Below, piece after piece: positions 8,635-17,566 of a stretch of DNA of 64,000 bases; within the stretch, counting starts at the first letter, position 1; every line of letters starts with the position of its first letter. Under the pieces are notes generated by a model. It was given only the letters and a program-made list of their open reading frames with translations. It was not told the DNA's origin and made no database searches. Origin of the DNA: Solibacillus isronensis (GTDB lineage Bacteria > Bacillota > Bacilli > Bacillales_A > Planococcaceae); contig NZ_FVZN01000014.1 in the NCBI RefSeq assembly GCF_900168685.1, positions 1,674,001-1,738,000 on the forward strand, written 5' to 3'. A program made the position numbers and the translations under genes.

Positions 8635-9006
8635 CTAAATACGTTTCGAATAAAAAATCATCGTTAGAGGAATGGAAGTAACCATAATACAAAATAAAAT
8701 CGTTAAAACTTCTGATCCACTTAAAGTATTAGCTACTGTAATAAATAGCAGTGTAATTGTTGCAAACAGCGTAAAATAGTTTGCTGTCATACTTTTACCT
8801 ATAATTTCTTTTGAACGCTCGTCTTTCGGAAATAAATGTGGTGATAAATAAGCCATCATTAATGCACTTGTTCCCAAGAAAAAAGTCATTACACCTACTG
8901 GAAATTCACCATTTGCAATATAAGGGTAATTAATATAAATACTTAATGGAACCATAATAATTCCTAAAAATAAGTATGTTCGTTGATTTTTCCGAGCTTC
9001 TTTCAT
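8635..9006 (-). CDS. Four-helix membrane protein paired with the XRE regulator
   Basis: A protein of 123 residues with four hydrophobic segments, resembling the DUF2178-type or YvaZ-like membrane partners often encoded next to small XRE repressors. Its ATG overlaps the TGA of the regulator by 4 bases, so the two are translated together. In such pairs the membrane protein may transmit a signal to, or be controlled by, the repressor; that is an inference from layout. Confidence 0.65.
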   Translation of the reverse strand: MKEARKNQRTYLFLGIIMVPLSIYINYPYIANGEFPVGVMTFFLGTSALMMAYLSPHLFPKDERSKEIIGKSMTANYFTLFATITLLFITVANTLSGSEVLTILFCIMVTSIPLTMIFYSKRI

Positions 9007-9206
9007 TCAGTTTCCCCCTCATAAATAAATATATCTTCAATATTACAATTGAAAATTTCTGCCAATTTAAATGCTAAAATAATCGACGGATTATATTTTT
9101 CTTTTTCCAATGAAATAATAGTTTGTCTAGAGACAGAAAGTTTTTCTGCCAATTGATCTTGCGTCATACTGTGTTGAGCGCGTAAAACCTTAATATTATT
9201 TTTAAT
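9003..9206 (-). CDS. XRE-family helix-turn-helix repressor (probable ATT start)
   Basis: A 67-residue single-domain regulator with the Cro/C1 helix-turn-helix (MTQDQLAEKLSVSRQTI), like the YgzD group, and an acidic tail. The only upstream ATG (9224) has no ribosome site and lies inside a palindromic operator. The sequence GGGAGG, by contrast, sits 6 bases before ATT at 9206, where relatives have Met in MIKNNIKVLR-like N-termini. I therefore place the start at ATT 9206. Probably autorepresses through the 39-bp palindrome just upstream. Overlaps the next gene by 4 bases. Confidence 0.75.
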   Translation of the reverse strand: MKNNIKVLRAQHSMTQDQLAEKLSVSRQTIISLEKEKYNPSIILAFKLAEIFNCNIEDIFIYEGETE

Positions 9207-9223
9207 AATAAATCCTCCCTGCA

Positions 9224-9262
9224 TGTAAAGTAAGTTTTACTTAAAGTAAAGTTTACTTTACA
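9224..9262. promoter_or_regulatory. 39-bp palindromic operator of the XRE gene
   Basis: The left half TGTAAAGTAAGTTTTACTT and the right half AAGTAAAGTTTACTTTACA are inverted copies matching at 17 of 19 positions around a single central base. Each half also contains its own shorter AAGTAA...TTACTT dyad, so two repressor dimers could bind side by side. Confidence 0.75.
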
Positions 9263-9278
9263 TATTGCTGAATTGCAA
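9250..9278 (-). promoter_or_regulatory. Candidate promoter of the XRE operon
   Basis: Minus-strand TTGCAA (9273-9278), a 17-base spacer and TAAACT (9250-9255). The -10 lies inside the palindrome, as expected for an autorepressed promoter. Confidence 0.5.
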
Positions 9279-9323
9279 GTCATCAAAAAATATCTACTTT
9301 CATCTCAACAACTAAATAAAAAC

Positions 9324-9354
9324 AAGCGCTGATTCTTATAACAGAATCGCGCTT
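9324..9354 (-). terminator. Palindromic repeat copy 3, terminator of the deaminase gene
   Basis: AAGCGC-T-GATTCT pairs with AGAATC-GCGCTT, leaving one bulged T. A-run on the left gives a T-run on the minus strand. Confidence 0.75.
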
Positions 9355-9388
9355 ACTTAACATCCTATTGACCTTCTCCATATTTTAT

Positions 9389-9871
9389 TCATCGTCTTAT
9401 TTCGTGAAACTGGCGATGAAGTTGATGGACTTCCTCTGCTAGTTCCGGAACAGGCCCATCTACTATTGCATCTTTAATAACTTCTTGAATAGATAAATTG
9501 CGTACACGTGAAGGGGCTTGGCCGAATTCTGCTAGCCACTTTGCCAATTGTTTAGAAGAACTTGCATAAACAATCCGTCCTAGCCCTACCCAGCCATGAG
9601 CAGCGGCGCACATCGGACAATGTTCCCCTGAAGTGTATACTGTTGCTTTGCTTCTTTCTTCAGGTTCCATATTATTTGCTGCCCAACGCGCTATTGCAAA
9701 CTCGGGATGCTGTGTGTGGTCACCACCTGCTACGTGATTATGATCTTCAAAAAGTACTTCTCCCTCAGCGGAAACAAGTACTGATCCAAATGGTTCGTCA
9801 CCTTTTTCAAGGGCAATTTTTGCTAATTCTACACAACGTTGTAAGTGTTTTAAATCTGTATTATTTATCAT
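9389..9871 (-). CDS. Nucleoside/guanine deaminase-like zinc hydrolase
   Basis: A protein of 160 residues with the cytidine-deaminase fold: FGSVLVSAEGEVL, the HPE motif (zinc His and catalytic Glu), and the two zinc cysteines in EHCPMCAAAHGWVGL. This is the layout of guanine deaminases and tRNA adenosine deaminases. Two positions vary from the usual forms: HAE is HPE, and the residue before the first Cys is His instead of Pro. The substrate is probably a nucleobase or nucleoside. Good AAGGAGG site before the ATG. Single gene. Confidence 0.8.
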   Translation of the reverse strand: MINNTDLKHLQRCVELAKIALEKGDEPFGSVLVSAEGEVLFEDHNHVAGGDHTQHPEFAIARWAANNMEPEERSKATVYTSGEHCPMCAAAHGWVGLGRIVYASSSKQLAKWLAEFGQAPSRVRNLSIQEVIKDAIVDGPVPELAEEVHQLHRQFHEIRR

Positions 9872-10060
9872 ATTAGTATCCTCCTTAGCCTGTAAGTAGA
9901 AACCTTTTCAAACATCATTATAACAGAATTATTAGACTGTTTTATGCCCATGTCTCCTGGTATCCCTTATCTGACCTTATAGTTTTCTATGAAGTTGGCT
10001 ATTTTAATATGGTCAATTTTCATTATACTAAGAGTCATTACAGGAATGGAGGTTATTTAC

Positions 10061-10945
10061 ATGGTACAAGTTGGAACTAATCGAGTAAAACGTGGAATGG
10101 CAGAAATGCAAAAGGGCGGCGTAATTATGGATGTCATTAATGCTGAACAAGCGAAAATCGCGGAAGCTGCAGGTGCAGTAGCAGTGATGGCGCTGGAACG
10201 TGTGCCTTCCGATATACGAAAAGCTGGCGGTGTTGCCCGTATGGCGGATCCGCGGATTGTCGAGGAAGTGATGAATGCCGTCACAATTCCGGTTATGGCA
10301 AAAGCACGAATTGGTCACATTGTAGAAGCACGTGTATTAGAGTCAATGGGTGTGGACTATATCGATGAAAGCGAAGTTTTAACACCGGCTGATGAGGAAT
10401 ACCATTTACTTAAGAGTGATTATACTGTGCCCTTTGTTTGTGGTTGCCGTGATTTAGGAGAAGCAGCGCGACGTATTGGTGAAGGGGCCTCTATGCTCCG
10501 TACGAAAGGTGAACCAGGTACAGGCAACATCGTGGAAGCAGTTCGTCATCTTCGAAAAGTTAATGCTCAAGTACGCCGTGTTGTTGGAATGAATGTGGAT
10601 GAATTAATGACCGAGGCAAAAAATCTAGGAGCCCCATTTGAATTACTATTGGAAATTAAGCGTTTAGGACGTTTACCTGTTGTGAATTTTGCCGCGGGTG
10701 GAGTGGCAACTCCTGCAGATGCTGCGTTAATGATGGAGCTTGGTGCAGATGGTGTGTTTGTTGGTTCCGGTATATTCAAATCAGAGAATCCCGAAAAATT
10801 TGCGCGTGCTATTGTGGAAGCAACAACGCATTATACAGACTACAAACTGATTGCTGAAATCTCAAAGGAACTTGGAACGCCGATGAAAGGAATTGAAATA
10901 GCTACCCTGAATGTTAATGAACGTATGCAGGAGCGTGGCTGGTAA
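10061..10945 (+). CDS. pdxS: Pyridoxal 5'-phosphate synthase, lyase subunit PdxS
   Basis: A synthase subunit of 294 residues, the standard PdxS length. It condenses ribose 5-phosphate, glyceraldehyde 3-phosphate and ammonia from PdxT into PLP in a cytoplasmic dodecamer. The active-site lysines are present: Lys81 in VMAKARIGH and Lys149 in [12 protein letters not shown]. The ATG at 10061 is chosen over an earlier in-frame ATG (9989) because it has GGAGG upstream and matches the conserved N-terminus [12 protein letters not shown]. pdxT follows after one base, so the two form an operon. Confidence 0.97.
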   Translation: MVQVGTNRVKRGMAEMQKGGVIMDVINAEQAKIAEAAGAVAVMALERVPSDIRKAGGVARMADPRIVEEVMNAVTIPVMAKARIGHIVEARVLESMGVDYIDESEVLTPADEEYHLLKSDYTVPFVCGCRDLGEAARRIGEGASMLRTKGEPGTGNIVEAVRHLRKVNAQVRRVVGMNVDELMTEAKNLGAPFELLLEIKRLGRLPVVNFAAGGVATPADAALMMELGADGVFVGSGIFKSENPEKFARAIVEATTHYTDYKLIAEISKELGTPMKGIEIATLNVNERMQERGW

Positions 10946-10946
10946 T

Positions 10947-11534
10947 ATGGCAAAAATCGGAGTACTTGCATTACAAGGTGCGGTAAAAGAGCATATTCAG
11001 CAAATCGAGCTTCTTGGGCATGAGGCTGTTGCAGTGAAAACGAGCAATGATTTGCGTGATATTGACGGTCTTATTTTGCCTGGTGGAGAAAGTACGACAA
11101 TCGGTAAAATGTTAGAACGAAATGACTTGTTGGAACCTATAAAGGCAATGGCACAACAAGGTGTTCCAATGTTCGGGACATGTGCCGGTCTTATACTGTT
11201 GGCCAAAAAAATTAGGAATTCCAAAACCCCTCACCTCAGTTTAATGGATGTGGAAGTAGAAAGAAATTCTTTCGGGCGACAAGTAGACAGCTTTGAAGTT
11301 CCATTATCAATTCCATCAATTGGTGATGAAATAACAGCAGTTTTTATTCGAGCCCCGCATATTGTATCGATCGGTGAACATGTTGAAATACTCGCTACAT
11401 ATGAAGAACGAATTGTACTAGCTAGAGATGGGCAATTTTTAGGCTGCTCTTTTCACCCTGAACTGACCGATGATGTACGTATACTTGAATTTTTTATCGG
11501 TATGGTAAATGAATTTATAAATGTCCCTAGATAG
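10947..11534 (+). CDS. pdxT: Pyridoxal 5'-phosphate synthase, glutaminase subunit PdxT
   Basis: A class I glutamine amidotransferase of 195 residues that supplies ammonia to PdxS. The motif GGEST (47-51), the nucleophile Cys79 in FGTCAGLIL and the His170/Glu172 pair in FHPEL complete the catalytic triad. The ATG lies one base after the pdxS stop, with GGAG inside the last codons of pdxS as ribosome site. A strong terminator ends the two-gene operon. Confidence 0.97.
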   Translation: MAKIGVLALQGAVKEHIQQIELLGHEAVAVKTSNDLRDIDGLILPGGESTTIGKMLERNDLLEPIKAMAQQGVPMFGTCAGLILLAKKIRNSKTPHLSLMDVEVERNSFGRQVDSFEVPLSIPSIGDEITAVFIRAPHIVSIGEHVEILATYEERIVLARDGQFLGCSFHPELTDDVRILEFFIGMVNEFINVPR

Positions 11535-11542
11535 ATGAAAAA

Positions 11543-11570
11543 AGAAGCACAATTCTGTGCTTCTTTTTTT
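11543..11570 (+). terminator. Terminator of pdxST
   Basis: AGAAGCACA pairs with TGTGCTTCT across the loop ATTC, followed by a run of T. The A-run on the left lets it also serve the convergent glucosaminidase gene. Confidence 0.9.
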
Positions 11571-11576
11571 GCTGGA

Positions 11577-12836
11577 TTATTTGTCCAAGCCTTTTTCATG
11601 AATTCGATAAATCATAGCAGCCATATGTGCTCTCGTTGTCGGGTTATTTGGACCAAATCGGCTAGCGGTATAGCCAGCTATAATTCCTTCTTGTTTCATC
11701 GTTTCAATCGCAAGTGATGCCCAAAAGTTTTGGTCCACATCTTTAAATGAAGTTACACCCTTGTTGGCAGAATGGCTATAAAATCCGGCATTATAGAAGA
11801 TTTGAGCCATTTGCGCCCTAGTTAAAAATGTATTAGGTGAAAAACGTCCATCCCCGATTCCATTAATTATTTTATGTTGTGCTACTAAACGAATTGAGTC
11901 TGATGCCCAAAAGCTCTTTTCGACATCACTAAATGAAATATCTTTATTTGTTATAGTCAGCGCTAAAAAGTTACTAATAATAGCAGCTGCCTGAGCTCTT
12001 GTTATTGATTGATTCGGTTTATATGTACCATCAGGATAGCCGGAAATCCAGCCTTTTTCAGTTAAGAATAGAATCTGTTGTTCAGCCCAATGTCCACCTA
12101 TGTCTTTTAAAGTTCTCTCATCAAATTGATATAATTCACGTTTGTCCATAATGGAGCCTACTTTATTGCGATAGTATTCCCCGCCCAAATGGATATAGCC
12201 GGCGTCGGCAATGTCGAACAAATATTCTTTGGATGCCCGCTCATAACCCCATCCTTTTTTCATTCTTTCTTCGTAATTGTTTTTTGCAAACCGGTATCTA
12301 TCGTTTAACAGTAAGTTTCCTGCCAAATAATCGACCGCTTCTTTATAGGAACTGAAAGCTCGATACCAGTTATCCCTTCTTTTACTTTCATCGTATATTT
12401 TACGATCTTGTCCATAATCTGTTAGGACAGGAACCGGTTCATAATCTTCATCAGGTTGTCCCTTCAACTGCCATGCATTCTTCGGATTATATCCCCAAAC
12501 CTTTATACCGAAAAGGTTATTTGCATTTATTGCTATTCTTGTTGTGCCATAGCCGCTTTCCAGAGCAGCCATTCCAATAATCGCACTAGCAGGAATTCCC
12601 CACTTTTCACTTGCTTTCATTGCATATGTAGAAATTTCATTAATAAAGTCTTCCTTCATTTTCGTTGAAGGATATTCGTATGTAGATAAGTAGGCGTTAC
12701 TATTTCTTCCAGACTTTTCATCTTCAAAGGGGAGAAGGTTTACCCCTTTTGCACTCGTGGTTAACGAGCTGCAATTTAAAACTAGTAAAAAAATTGATAG
12801 TGATAGTAATACTCTGATTAATTTCGCCAAATTCAT
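11577..12836 (-). CDS. SLH-anchored peptidoglycan glucosaminidase (GH73)
   Basis: An exported enzyme of 419 residues. Signal peptide about 1-30; GH73 endo-beta-N-acetylglucosaminidase domain about 60-215, with the probable catalytic Glu93 in AALESGYGTT and the family motif NNLFGIK; then three SLH domains (about 245-300, 305-360 and 365-415), each with TRAQ or TRAH and a GY/GIGDG-type turn. SLH domains bind pyruvylated secondary wall polymer, so the enzyme should sit on the cell wall and cut glycan strands during growth or division. The AAGGAG site supports the ATG. Confidence 0.92.
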   Translation of the reverse strand: MNLAKLIRVLLSLSIFLLVLNCSSLTTSAKGVNLLPFEDEKSGRNSNAYLSTYEYPSTKMKEDFINEISTYAMKASEKWGIPASAIIGMAALESGYGTTRIAINANNLFGIKVWGYNPKNAWQLKGQPDEDYEPVPVLTDYGQDRKIYDESKRRDNWYRAFSSYKEAVDYLAGNLLLNDRYRFAKNNYEERMKKGWGYERASKEYLFDIADAGYIHLGGEYYRNKVGSIMDKRELYQFDERTLKDIGGHWAEQQILFLTEKGWISGYPDGTYKPNQSITRAQAAAIISNFLALTITNKDISFSDVEKSFWASDSIRLVAQHKIINGIGDGRFSPNTFLTRAQMAQIFYNAGFYSHSANKGVTSFKDVDQNFWASLAIETMKQEGIIAGYTASRFGPNNPTTRAHMAAMIYRIHEKGLDK

Positions 12837-13160
12837 AACTCCTTAAATATTCAAATAATAGTCTCGGACACTTCCATCATAGCAGTTTTTTATTAGACTT
12901 AGTGCATAAAATATCATTTTATTAATACTAATTGATGGTTATATTTCCGAACTTTACCTATGTTGAACCCCCTTTCCGAAACAAAAAACCATCATTTATC
13001 CTGTTGGACAAGTAATGGTTAGAAGGGATTAATTTAATAAATGCAATTGATTCTATCTTCTTTTCATAGCATTTACTCAAATAATTAATAAGAATATAAA
13101 TTTCATATTAGGGTAGAAGTAGAAAAGTAAAGTAAATTTTTAAATGAAAGAGGGGATTTT
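12837..13160. other. Intergenic stretch between divergent genes
   Basis: Holds the start regions of the divergent glucosaminidase and UPF0316 genes. The only structure noted is an inverted repeat, TGATGGTT (12933-12940) with AACCATCA (12987-12994), with a long spacer. No credible ORF is seen. Confidence 0.5.
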
Positions 13161-13688
13161 ATGCAGGAAATAATCCTAATTCTGGTCATACAGCTCGTAT
13201 ACGTGCCGTTAATGACATTACGTACAATTTTCTTAGTCAAAGACATGAGACTTCTTGCTTCAATTTTTGGGTTTTTAGAAGTTCTTATTAACGTATTTGC
13301 ACTTTCTATCATTTTTAGTGGTGATCAGAACTTTATTGCGATGATTGTGTATGCACTCGGATTTAGTATTGGGATACCTATCGGAACAATGATTGAAAAC
13401 AAACTGGCTATTGGTTATGTCTCTGTAACAATCAATACGCAGCAAAAAAACCAGGAATTGATCGAAACATTAAGAAACAGTGGTTTTGCCATCACGACGT
13501 CTGTCAGTGAAGGTCGTGACAGTGAACGTTATAAATATGAAATTCTCGCTAAACGAAACCGAGAAAAAGAATTATTCGCCCTTGTTGAATCGATTGAACC
13601 AAAGGCATTTATCATTTCATATGAGCCAAAATCATTCAAAGGCGGTTTCTTAGTCGATCGTATGCGTAAATTTAAGCTTCGACGATAA
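13161..13688 (+). CDS. UPF0316/DUF2179 membrane protein
   Basis: A protein of 175 residues. Three membrane helices occupy about residues 2-80, followed by a cytoplasmic DUF2179-type domain (about 90-170: YVSVTINTQQKNQELIETLR) found in Bacillales UPF0316 proteins. DUF2179 domains resemble regulatory nucleotide-binding modules, but no role is established here. The RBS GAGGGG precedes the ATG, and a strong terminator shared with hydA follows. Confidence 0.85.
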   Translation: MQEIILILVIQLVYVPLMTLRTIFLVKDMRLLASIFGFLEVLINVFALSIIFSGDQNFIAMIVYALGFSIGIPIGTMIENKLAIGYVSVTINTQQKNQELIETLRNSGFAITTSVSEGRDSERYKYEILAKRNREKELFALVESIEPKAFIISYEPKSFKGGFLVDRMRKFKLRR

Positions 13689-13694
13689 AATAAA

Positions 13695-13728
13695 AATGAG
13701 CTAGATTCAATGATTCTAGCTCATTTTT
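13695..13728. terminator. Bidirectional terminator between UPF0316 gene and hydA
   Basis: ATGAGCTAGA pairs with TCTAGCTCAT. An A-run lies on the left and a T-run on the right, so both convergent transcripts can end here. Confidence 0.85.
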
Positions 13729-13783
13729 TATGTTCTTTATAATGTTCATAAACTAGGAGAACCCATGCTTTATCTATCTCCTT

Positions 13784-15208
13784 TTATAGTACGCTTTCTA
13801 ACTCCTCTTTCTTTTCAAAACCTTCATAGCATAAGCCGTATGGTTTCCCAGGGATAAACGTCCCTTGACCTAAGCGTCCAACATATTTGCCATCTTCAAC
13901 GGCTAATTGACCACGTAAGAATACTTTGTCCACCTTCCCTTCTTGTTTAAGCCCTTCGTAAATATTGAAATCAACTCCCTGTAAGCTTGTTTCATTCGAA
14001 ATAATTGAAACAGGCGTAGGATCATAAACTACAATATCAGCATCAAACCCAACTCCAATATGACCTTTACGGTGGGCAATACCATTTATTTTCGCTGGGG
14101 TTGTTGCATATAAATCTACTAAACGTTGACGGGAAATCTTGCCGGTATTTACACCATATGTCCATAATATTCCCAGACGGTTTTCAACACCTGGCGAACC
14201 GTTTGGAATGTTTGTGAAATCGTCAATCCCCATTGTCTTTTGCTTTTCCCAGTTAAATCCGCAATGATCAGAGCTAACAGCATTTAACCAGCCTTTATTA
14301 ACAGCATTCCACAATGCTTCACGGTCTTCTTCTTCACGTAGTGCAGGTGAGCAGACATATTTTGCACCTTCAAAATTAGGACGGGCTAAATCTTCTTTGT
14401 CTAACATTAAATAATGGGTACACGTTTCACCATATACCGGTGTACCTTTGATGTACGCATCCCGAATGACTTCCATAACTTCCTTTGCTGTTACGTGAAC
14501 GATATATACAGGTGCGCCAGCTAAATTCGCTAAATGAATGACACGCTGTGTAGCCTCTACTTCAACAAGTGTAGGTCTTGAAAGTGCATGATAATAAGGA
14601 TCCGTTAAGCCTTTTGCTATATATTCCTGTTGAAGAATATCGATAACATCTGCATTTTCTGCGTGAATCATTACAGTAACACCGACATCTTTAGCTGCTT
14701 TTAATGCTTTAAAGATGGCTTCGTCATCACTGTGAAATGGTAAGCCTTTATACGCCATAAATAGTTTTAAGGTTGGTAGTCCCTTGTCTACTAAGCTTGG
14801 AATTTCTTTAAAAAGTTCATCTGAAGGTTCACAAACAATTCCATGGAACGAATAATCGACCATTGCGACATCTTTTACCTCATTTTCTTCATATTCAAAG
14901 ATCGTTTCAGCAATACCTTTTCCTGGTGCTTGGTTCACGAATTCGATAACTGTCGTAGTGCCTCCAACAATTGCAGCGTTACTAGTATCAAATCCTTGCA
15001 CGCGTGCCCCTTTATAATCAAAAGAGTAGTGGACGTGCTGATCGACTCCTCCTGGTAAGACATACTTTCCTGAAACATCTATAACTTGGTCTGCTTCAAG
15101 TAAAAGATTTTTCCCGATTGCCGCGATTTTTTCATCTTCAATTAAAATATCGCCTACATATTCATCTGTACTCGTTACAATTGTCCCGTTTTTTAATAAA
15201 ATACTCAT
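13784..15208 (-). CDS. hydA: D-hydantoinase / dihydropyrimidinase
   Basis: A cytoplasmic amidohydrolase of 474 residues that opens five- or six-membered cyclic ureides (hydantoins, dihydropyrimidines) to N-carbamoyl amino acids. All binuclear-metal ligands are present: His58 and His60 (DQHVHYSF), the Lys148 that becomes carboxylated (LKLFMAY), His182 (MIHAEN), His238 (YIVHVT) and Asp314 (SSDHCG). Last gene of the importer operon, with GGGAGG before the ATG. The next step is supplied by the M20 amidase two genes upstream. The natural substrate is not decided by sequence. Confidence 0.92.
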   Translation of the reverse strand: MSILLKNGTIVTSTDEYVGDILIEDEKIAAIGKNLLLEADQVIDVSGKYVLPGGVDQHVHYSFDYKGARVQGFDTSNAAIVGGTTTVIEFVNQAPGKGIAETIFEYEENEVKDVAMVDYSFHGIVCEPSDELFKEIPSLVDKGLPTLKLFMAYKGLPFHSDDEAIFKALKAAKDVGVTVMIHAENADVIDILQQEYIAKGLTDPYYHALSRPTLVEVEATQRVIHLANLAGAPVYIVHVTAKEVMEVIRDAYIKGTPVYGETCTHYLMLDKEDLARPNFEGAKYVCSPALREEEDREALWNAVNKGWLNAVSSDHCGFNWEKQKTMGIDDFTNIPNGSPGVENRLGILWTYGVNTGKISRQRLVDLYATTPAKINGIAHRKGHIGVGFDADIVVYDPTPVSIISNETSLQGVDFNIYEGLKQEGKVDKVFLRGQLAVEDGKYVGRLGQGTFIPGKPYGLCYEGFEKKEELESVL

Positions 15209-15241
15209 AGATTATGCCTCCCAGTTTCCTTTAATTTTGTT

Positions 15242-16255
15242 TTATTTGCTCACTATTTGTTGATCTGCAGGTATCGACCAAAATAATGACGTTTGATCCA
15301 ACCATTCCATATAGTTTTCAAACGCTTCATTTAAACTGTATTGCGGTGTGTAACCTTCTGCTTTCAAACGATCAATTGCTAATTGCTGAATGTCTCGTTC
15401 ACCGAAATAATCTACATTCCATAACTTTGAATCTTCCTGTAATTGATAGTGAAAGTCCGGAAATTTCCGTTTCAAAAGCTCACACCAATCTACGATGCTC
15501 CATACTTGGCCAGAGCCAATATTATATATATCTTCTTTTAGCTCCTTAACTTGTATTAAATGATAAATAGCTGCAGCAACGTCCTTACTATAAGTCCAGT
15601 CTCGTACGCCTGGTCTTGGTAGATGAATCGTTGTTTTTTCATAAGCTGCTTTAGTCACTTGAAATGGTACGGATAATGTTTGACGTAATCCCGTATAATG
15701 CTCCCAAGCCCCGAATACGTAGCCTAACCGGCAAACGGTCAATGGTAAATCGTATAGGGTTTTATAGCGAAGGGCTAAACGCTCCCCCGCATATTTTGTT
15801 ATTTCATATAAATTGACTGGTAATGGAATTGATTTCTTCTCATCTAGTAACGGATCGATATAACCCGTCTCCCCATAAACGGTACAGGAACTAATATAGA
15901 AAAACTTTTCAATTCCCACTTTTTTAGCTGCTTCTAATACTGATAGCGTACCGTTGTAATTAATAGAAGAAATTTTTGAAAATGACTTCATTTCATGTTC
16001 AATATCCGGAGTGATAGCAGCTGCATGAATCAAGCTTTTAATGTTGTATTGATTCAGCGTTTGTATGAGTGTATCTCCATTTAAAATATCTCCTTCAATA
16101 TAGAAATATTGGCCTGCTTTCCTGTGAAATAATATTTCCGCTTCTGTTGGAACAGGTGTAAGTGAATAATTCACTACATCCATTCCGGCATCCAAAATTT
16201 TTTCTATAATATTTATTCCTACAAAACCTGAACCACCTGTAATTAAAACTGTCAC
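15242..16255 (-). CDS. NAD-dependent epimerase/dehydratase (extended SDR)
   Basis: A protein of 337 residues with an N-terminal Rossmann fold (ITGGSGFVG), a catalytic Ser in YISSCTVYGE and the Y-x-x-x-K pair in YEITKYAGE, plus a C-terminal substrate domain as in nucleotide-sugar epimerases. GTG start with GGAGGGG at good spacing. It sits between the hydantoinase and the amidase, 33 bases from each neighbour. That is unusual, since neither hydantoin nor pyrimidine breakdown needs an SDR. It may act on a sugar- or side-chain-bearing ureide. Confidence 0.85.
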   Translation of the reverse strand: MTVLITGGSGFVGINIIEKILDAGMDVVNYSLTPVPTEAEILFHRKAGQYFYIEGDILNGDTLIQTLNQYNIKSLIHAAAITPDIEHEMKSFSKISSINYNGTLSVLEAAKKVGIEKFFYISSCTVYGETGYIDPLLDEKKSIPLPVNLYEITKYAGERLALRYKTLYDLPLTVCRLGYVFGAWEHYTGLRQTLSVPFQVTKAAYEKTTIHLPRPGVRDWTYSKDVAAAIYHLIQVKELKEDIYNIGSGQVWSIVDWCELLKRKFPDFHYQLQEDSKLWNVDYFGERDIQQLAIDRLKAEGYTPQYSLNEAFENYMEWLDQTSLFWSIPADQQIVSK

Positions 16256-16288
16256 CTGCCACCCCTCCTGCCACTTAAACGTATCCTC

Positions 16289-17545
16289 TTATTGTGGAAC
16301 TAATTCAGCAATTTTAGATGAAATATTTAATGCCGATTGATATAGCAATTCTGTGCCCAATGCTAAATCTTCATAGCTCGCATATTCAGCAGGGTTATGG
16401 CTGATGCCATCTTTGCAACGGACAAAAATCATTCCTACATCACAAATACTTGCCATGACAGTTGCATCATGGAATGGACCACTCATCATAATTGGACAGT
16501 CCAAACCAAGTTGCTCACTTTCTTCTTTAATAGCAGCTTGAATCCAGTCTGCGATAGCTACCGGCGATTGATTTGTATCTTCTACTATCGAAGAAGATAC
16601 ATTAAATTCGGCTGCTACCTCATTAATCATCATACGTATCTGTTCTTCATAGGCATTACGACGTTCTAAATCGATATCACGTAAGTCGATTGTAAATTCC
16701 ACTTTTTCAGGAATAATATTTGGTGAATCCGGGAATACGCGGATACTACCTACTGTCGCTACGGTTGGTACGCCCTCTTGAGCCCTTACAATTCTATTAA
16801 TTTCTGTAACCATTTTAGAAGCTGCCAATAAAGCGTCCTGGCGCATATTCATCGGTACAGAACCTGCATGTCCAGCAAAACCTTCTACTTCAACAGTTAA
16901 CCAAAGTGGACCGGCGATTCCTTTTACAATTCCAATCGGCTTATTATTTACATCTAAATATGGGCCTTGTTCAATATGAAGCTCTAAAAATGCACCTACT
17001 GCCCCTTTCGGATAAACAGATGCTTCTAATTTATCCGGATCACAACCGAAGTCGATTAATGCTTGACGTCTTGTAATTCCTTGTTTATCTGTTCGTTCGA
17101 GCTCACCTTCTTCAAAAAGACCTGCGATTCCTCGTGATCCAAATAGTCCCTTCTTAAAACGCCAGCTTTCTTCATCTGCAAATGAGATCACTTCAATCGG
17201 AACTTCCGGCTGAATTCCTTTATCAACCATAGTCAGTAAAACTTCAACTCCAGCTAATACACCAGATGTACCGTCAAAACGTCCCCCATAAGGTTGTGAA
17301 TCTAAGTGTGATCCCATCACTAACGCCGGTGCATGAGGGTTTTTCCCTTCCAATCGACCAATTAAATTACCAAAGTTATCAACATGTACGCTAATACCTG
17401 CTTTTTCCAACCATTCCGTAACTGTCTCAAACGTCTGCTTTTCTTCTGGGCTTAATGTAGCTCGACATAGCCCTGTTTCGCCAATTTTCCCAAACTCTGA
17501 AACTACTTCAAACATATTTTCTAAACGTTTTTTATTAATCTCCAT
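16289..17545 (-). CDS. hyuC: M20 family N-carbamoyl-L-amino-acid hydrolase / allantoate amidohydrolase
   Basis: A zinc amidohydrolase of 418 residues in the HyuC/AllC/beta-ureidopropionase branch of M20. Metal ligands are visible: His80 (MGSHLDSQPYGG), Asp91 (GRFDGTSG), then Glu125/Glu126 (FADEESWRF). It removes the carbamoyl group from the ring-opened product, releasing amino acid, CO2 and ammonia. The conserved GHAGSVPM motif of the dimer domain is present. AAGGTGGG precedes the ATG. In operon with transporter and hydantoinase. Confidence 0.9.
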   Translation of the reverse strand: MEINKKRLENMFEVVSEFGKIGETGLCRATLSPEEKQTFETVTEWLEKAGISVHVDNFGNLIGRLEGKNPHAPALVMGSHLDSQPYGGRFDGTSGVLAGVEVLLTMVDKGIQPEVPIEVISFADEESWRFKKGLFGSRGIAGLFEEGELERTDKQGITRRQALIDFGCDPDKLEASVYPKGAVGAFLELHIEQGPYLDVNNKPIGIVKGIAGPLWLTVEVEGFAGHAGSVPMNMRQDALLAASKMVTEINRIVRAQEGVPTVATVGSIRVFPDSPNIIPEKVEFTIDLRDIDLERRNAYEEQIRMMINEVAAEFNVSSSIVEDTNQSPVAIADWIQAAIKEESEQLGLDCPIMMSGPFHDATVMASICDVGMIFVRCKDGISHNPAEYASYEDLALGTELLYQSALNISSKIAELVPQ

Positions 17546-17566
17546 TTAATATCCCACCTTCATTTT

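Noticed and set aside
10028-10318. Long open frames opposite pdxS
   Set aside because: They are antisense shadows of a strongly conserved gene, with no ribosome site and unnatural composition.
12933-12994. TGATGGTT/AACCATCA inverted repeat
   Set aside because: The 46-base spacer and lack of a regulator nearby make a function doubtful; mentioned only in the gap entry.
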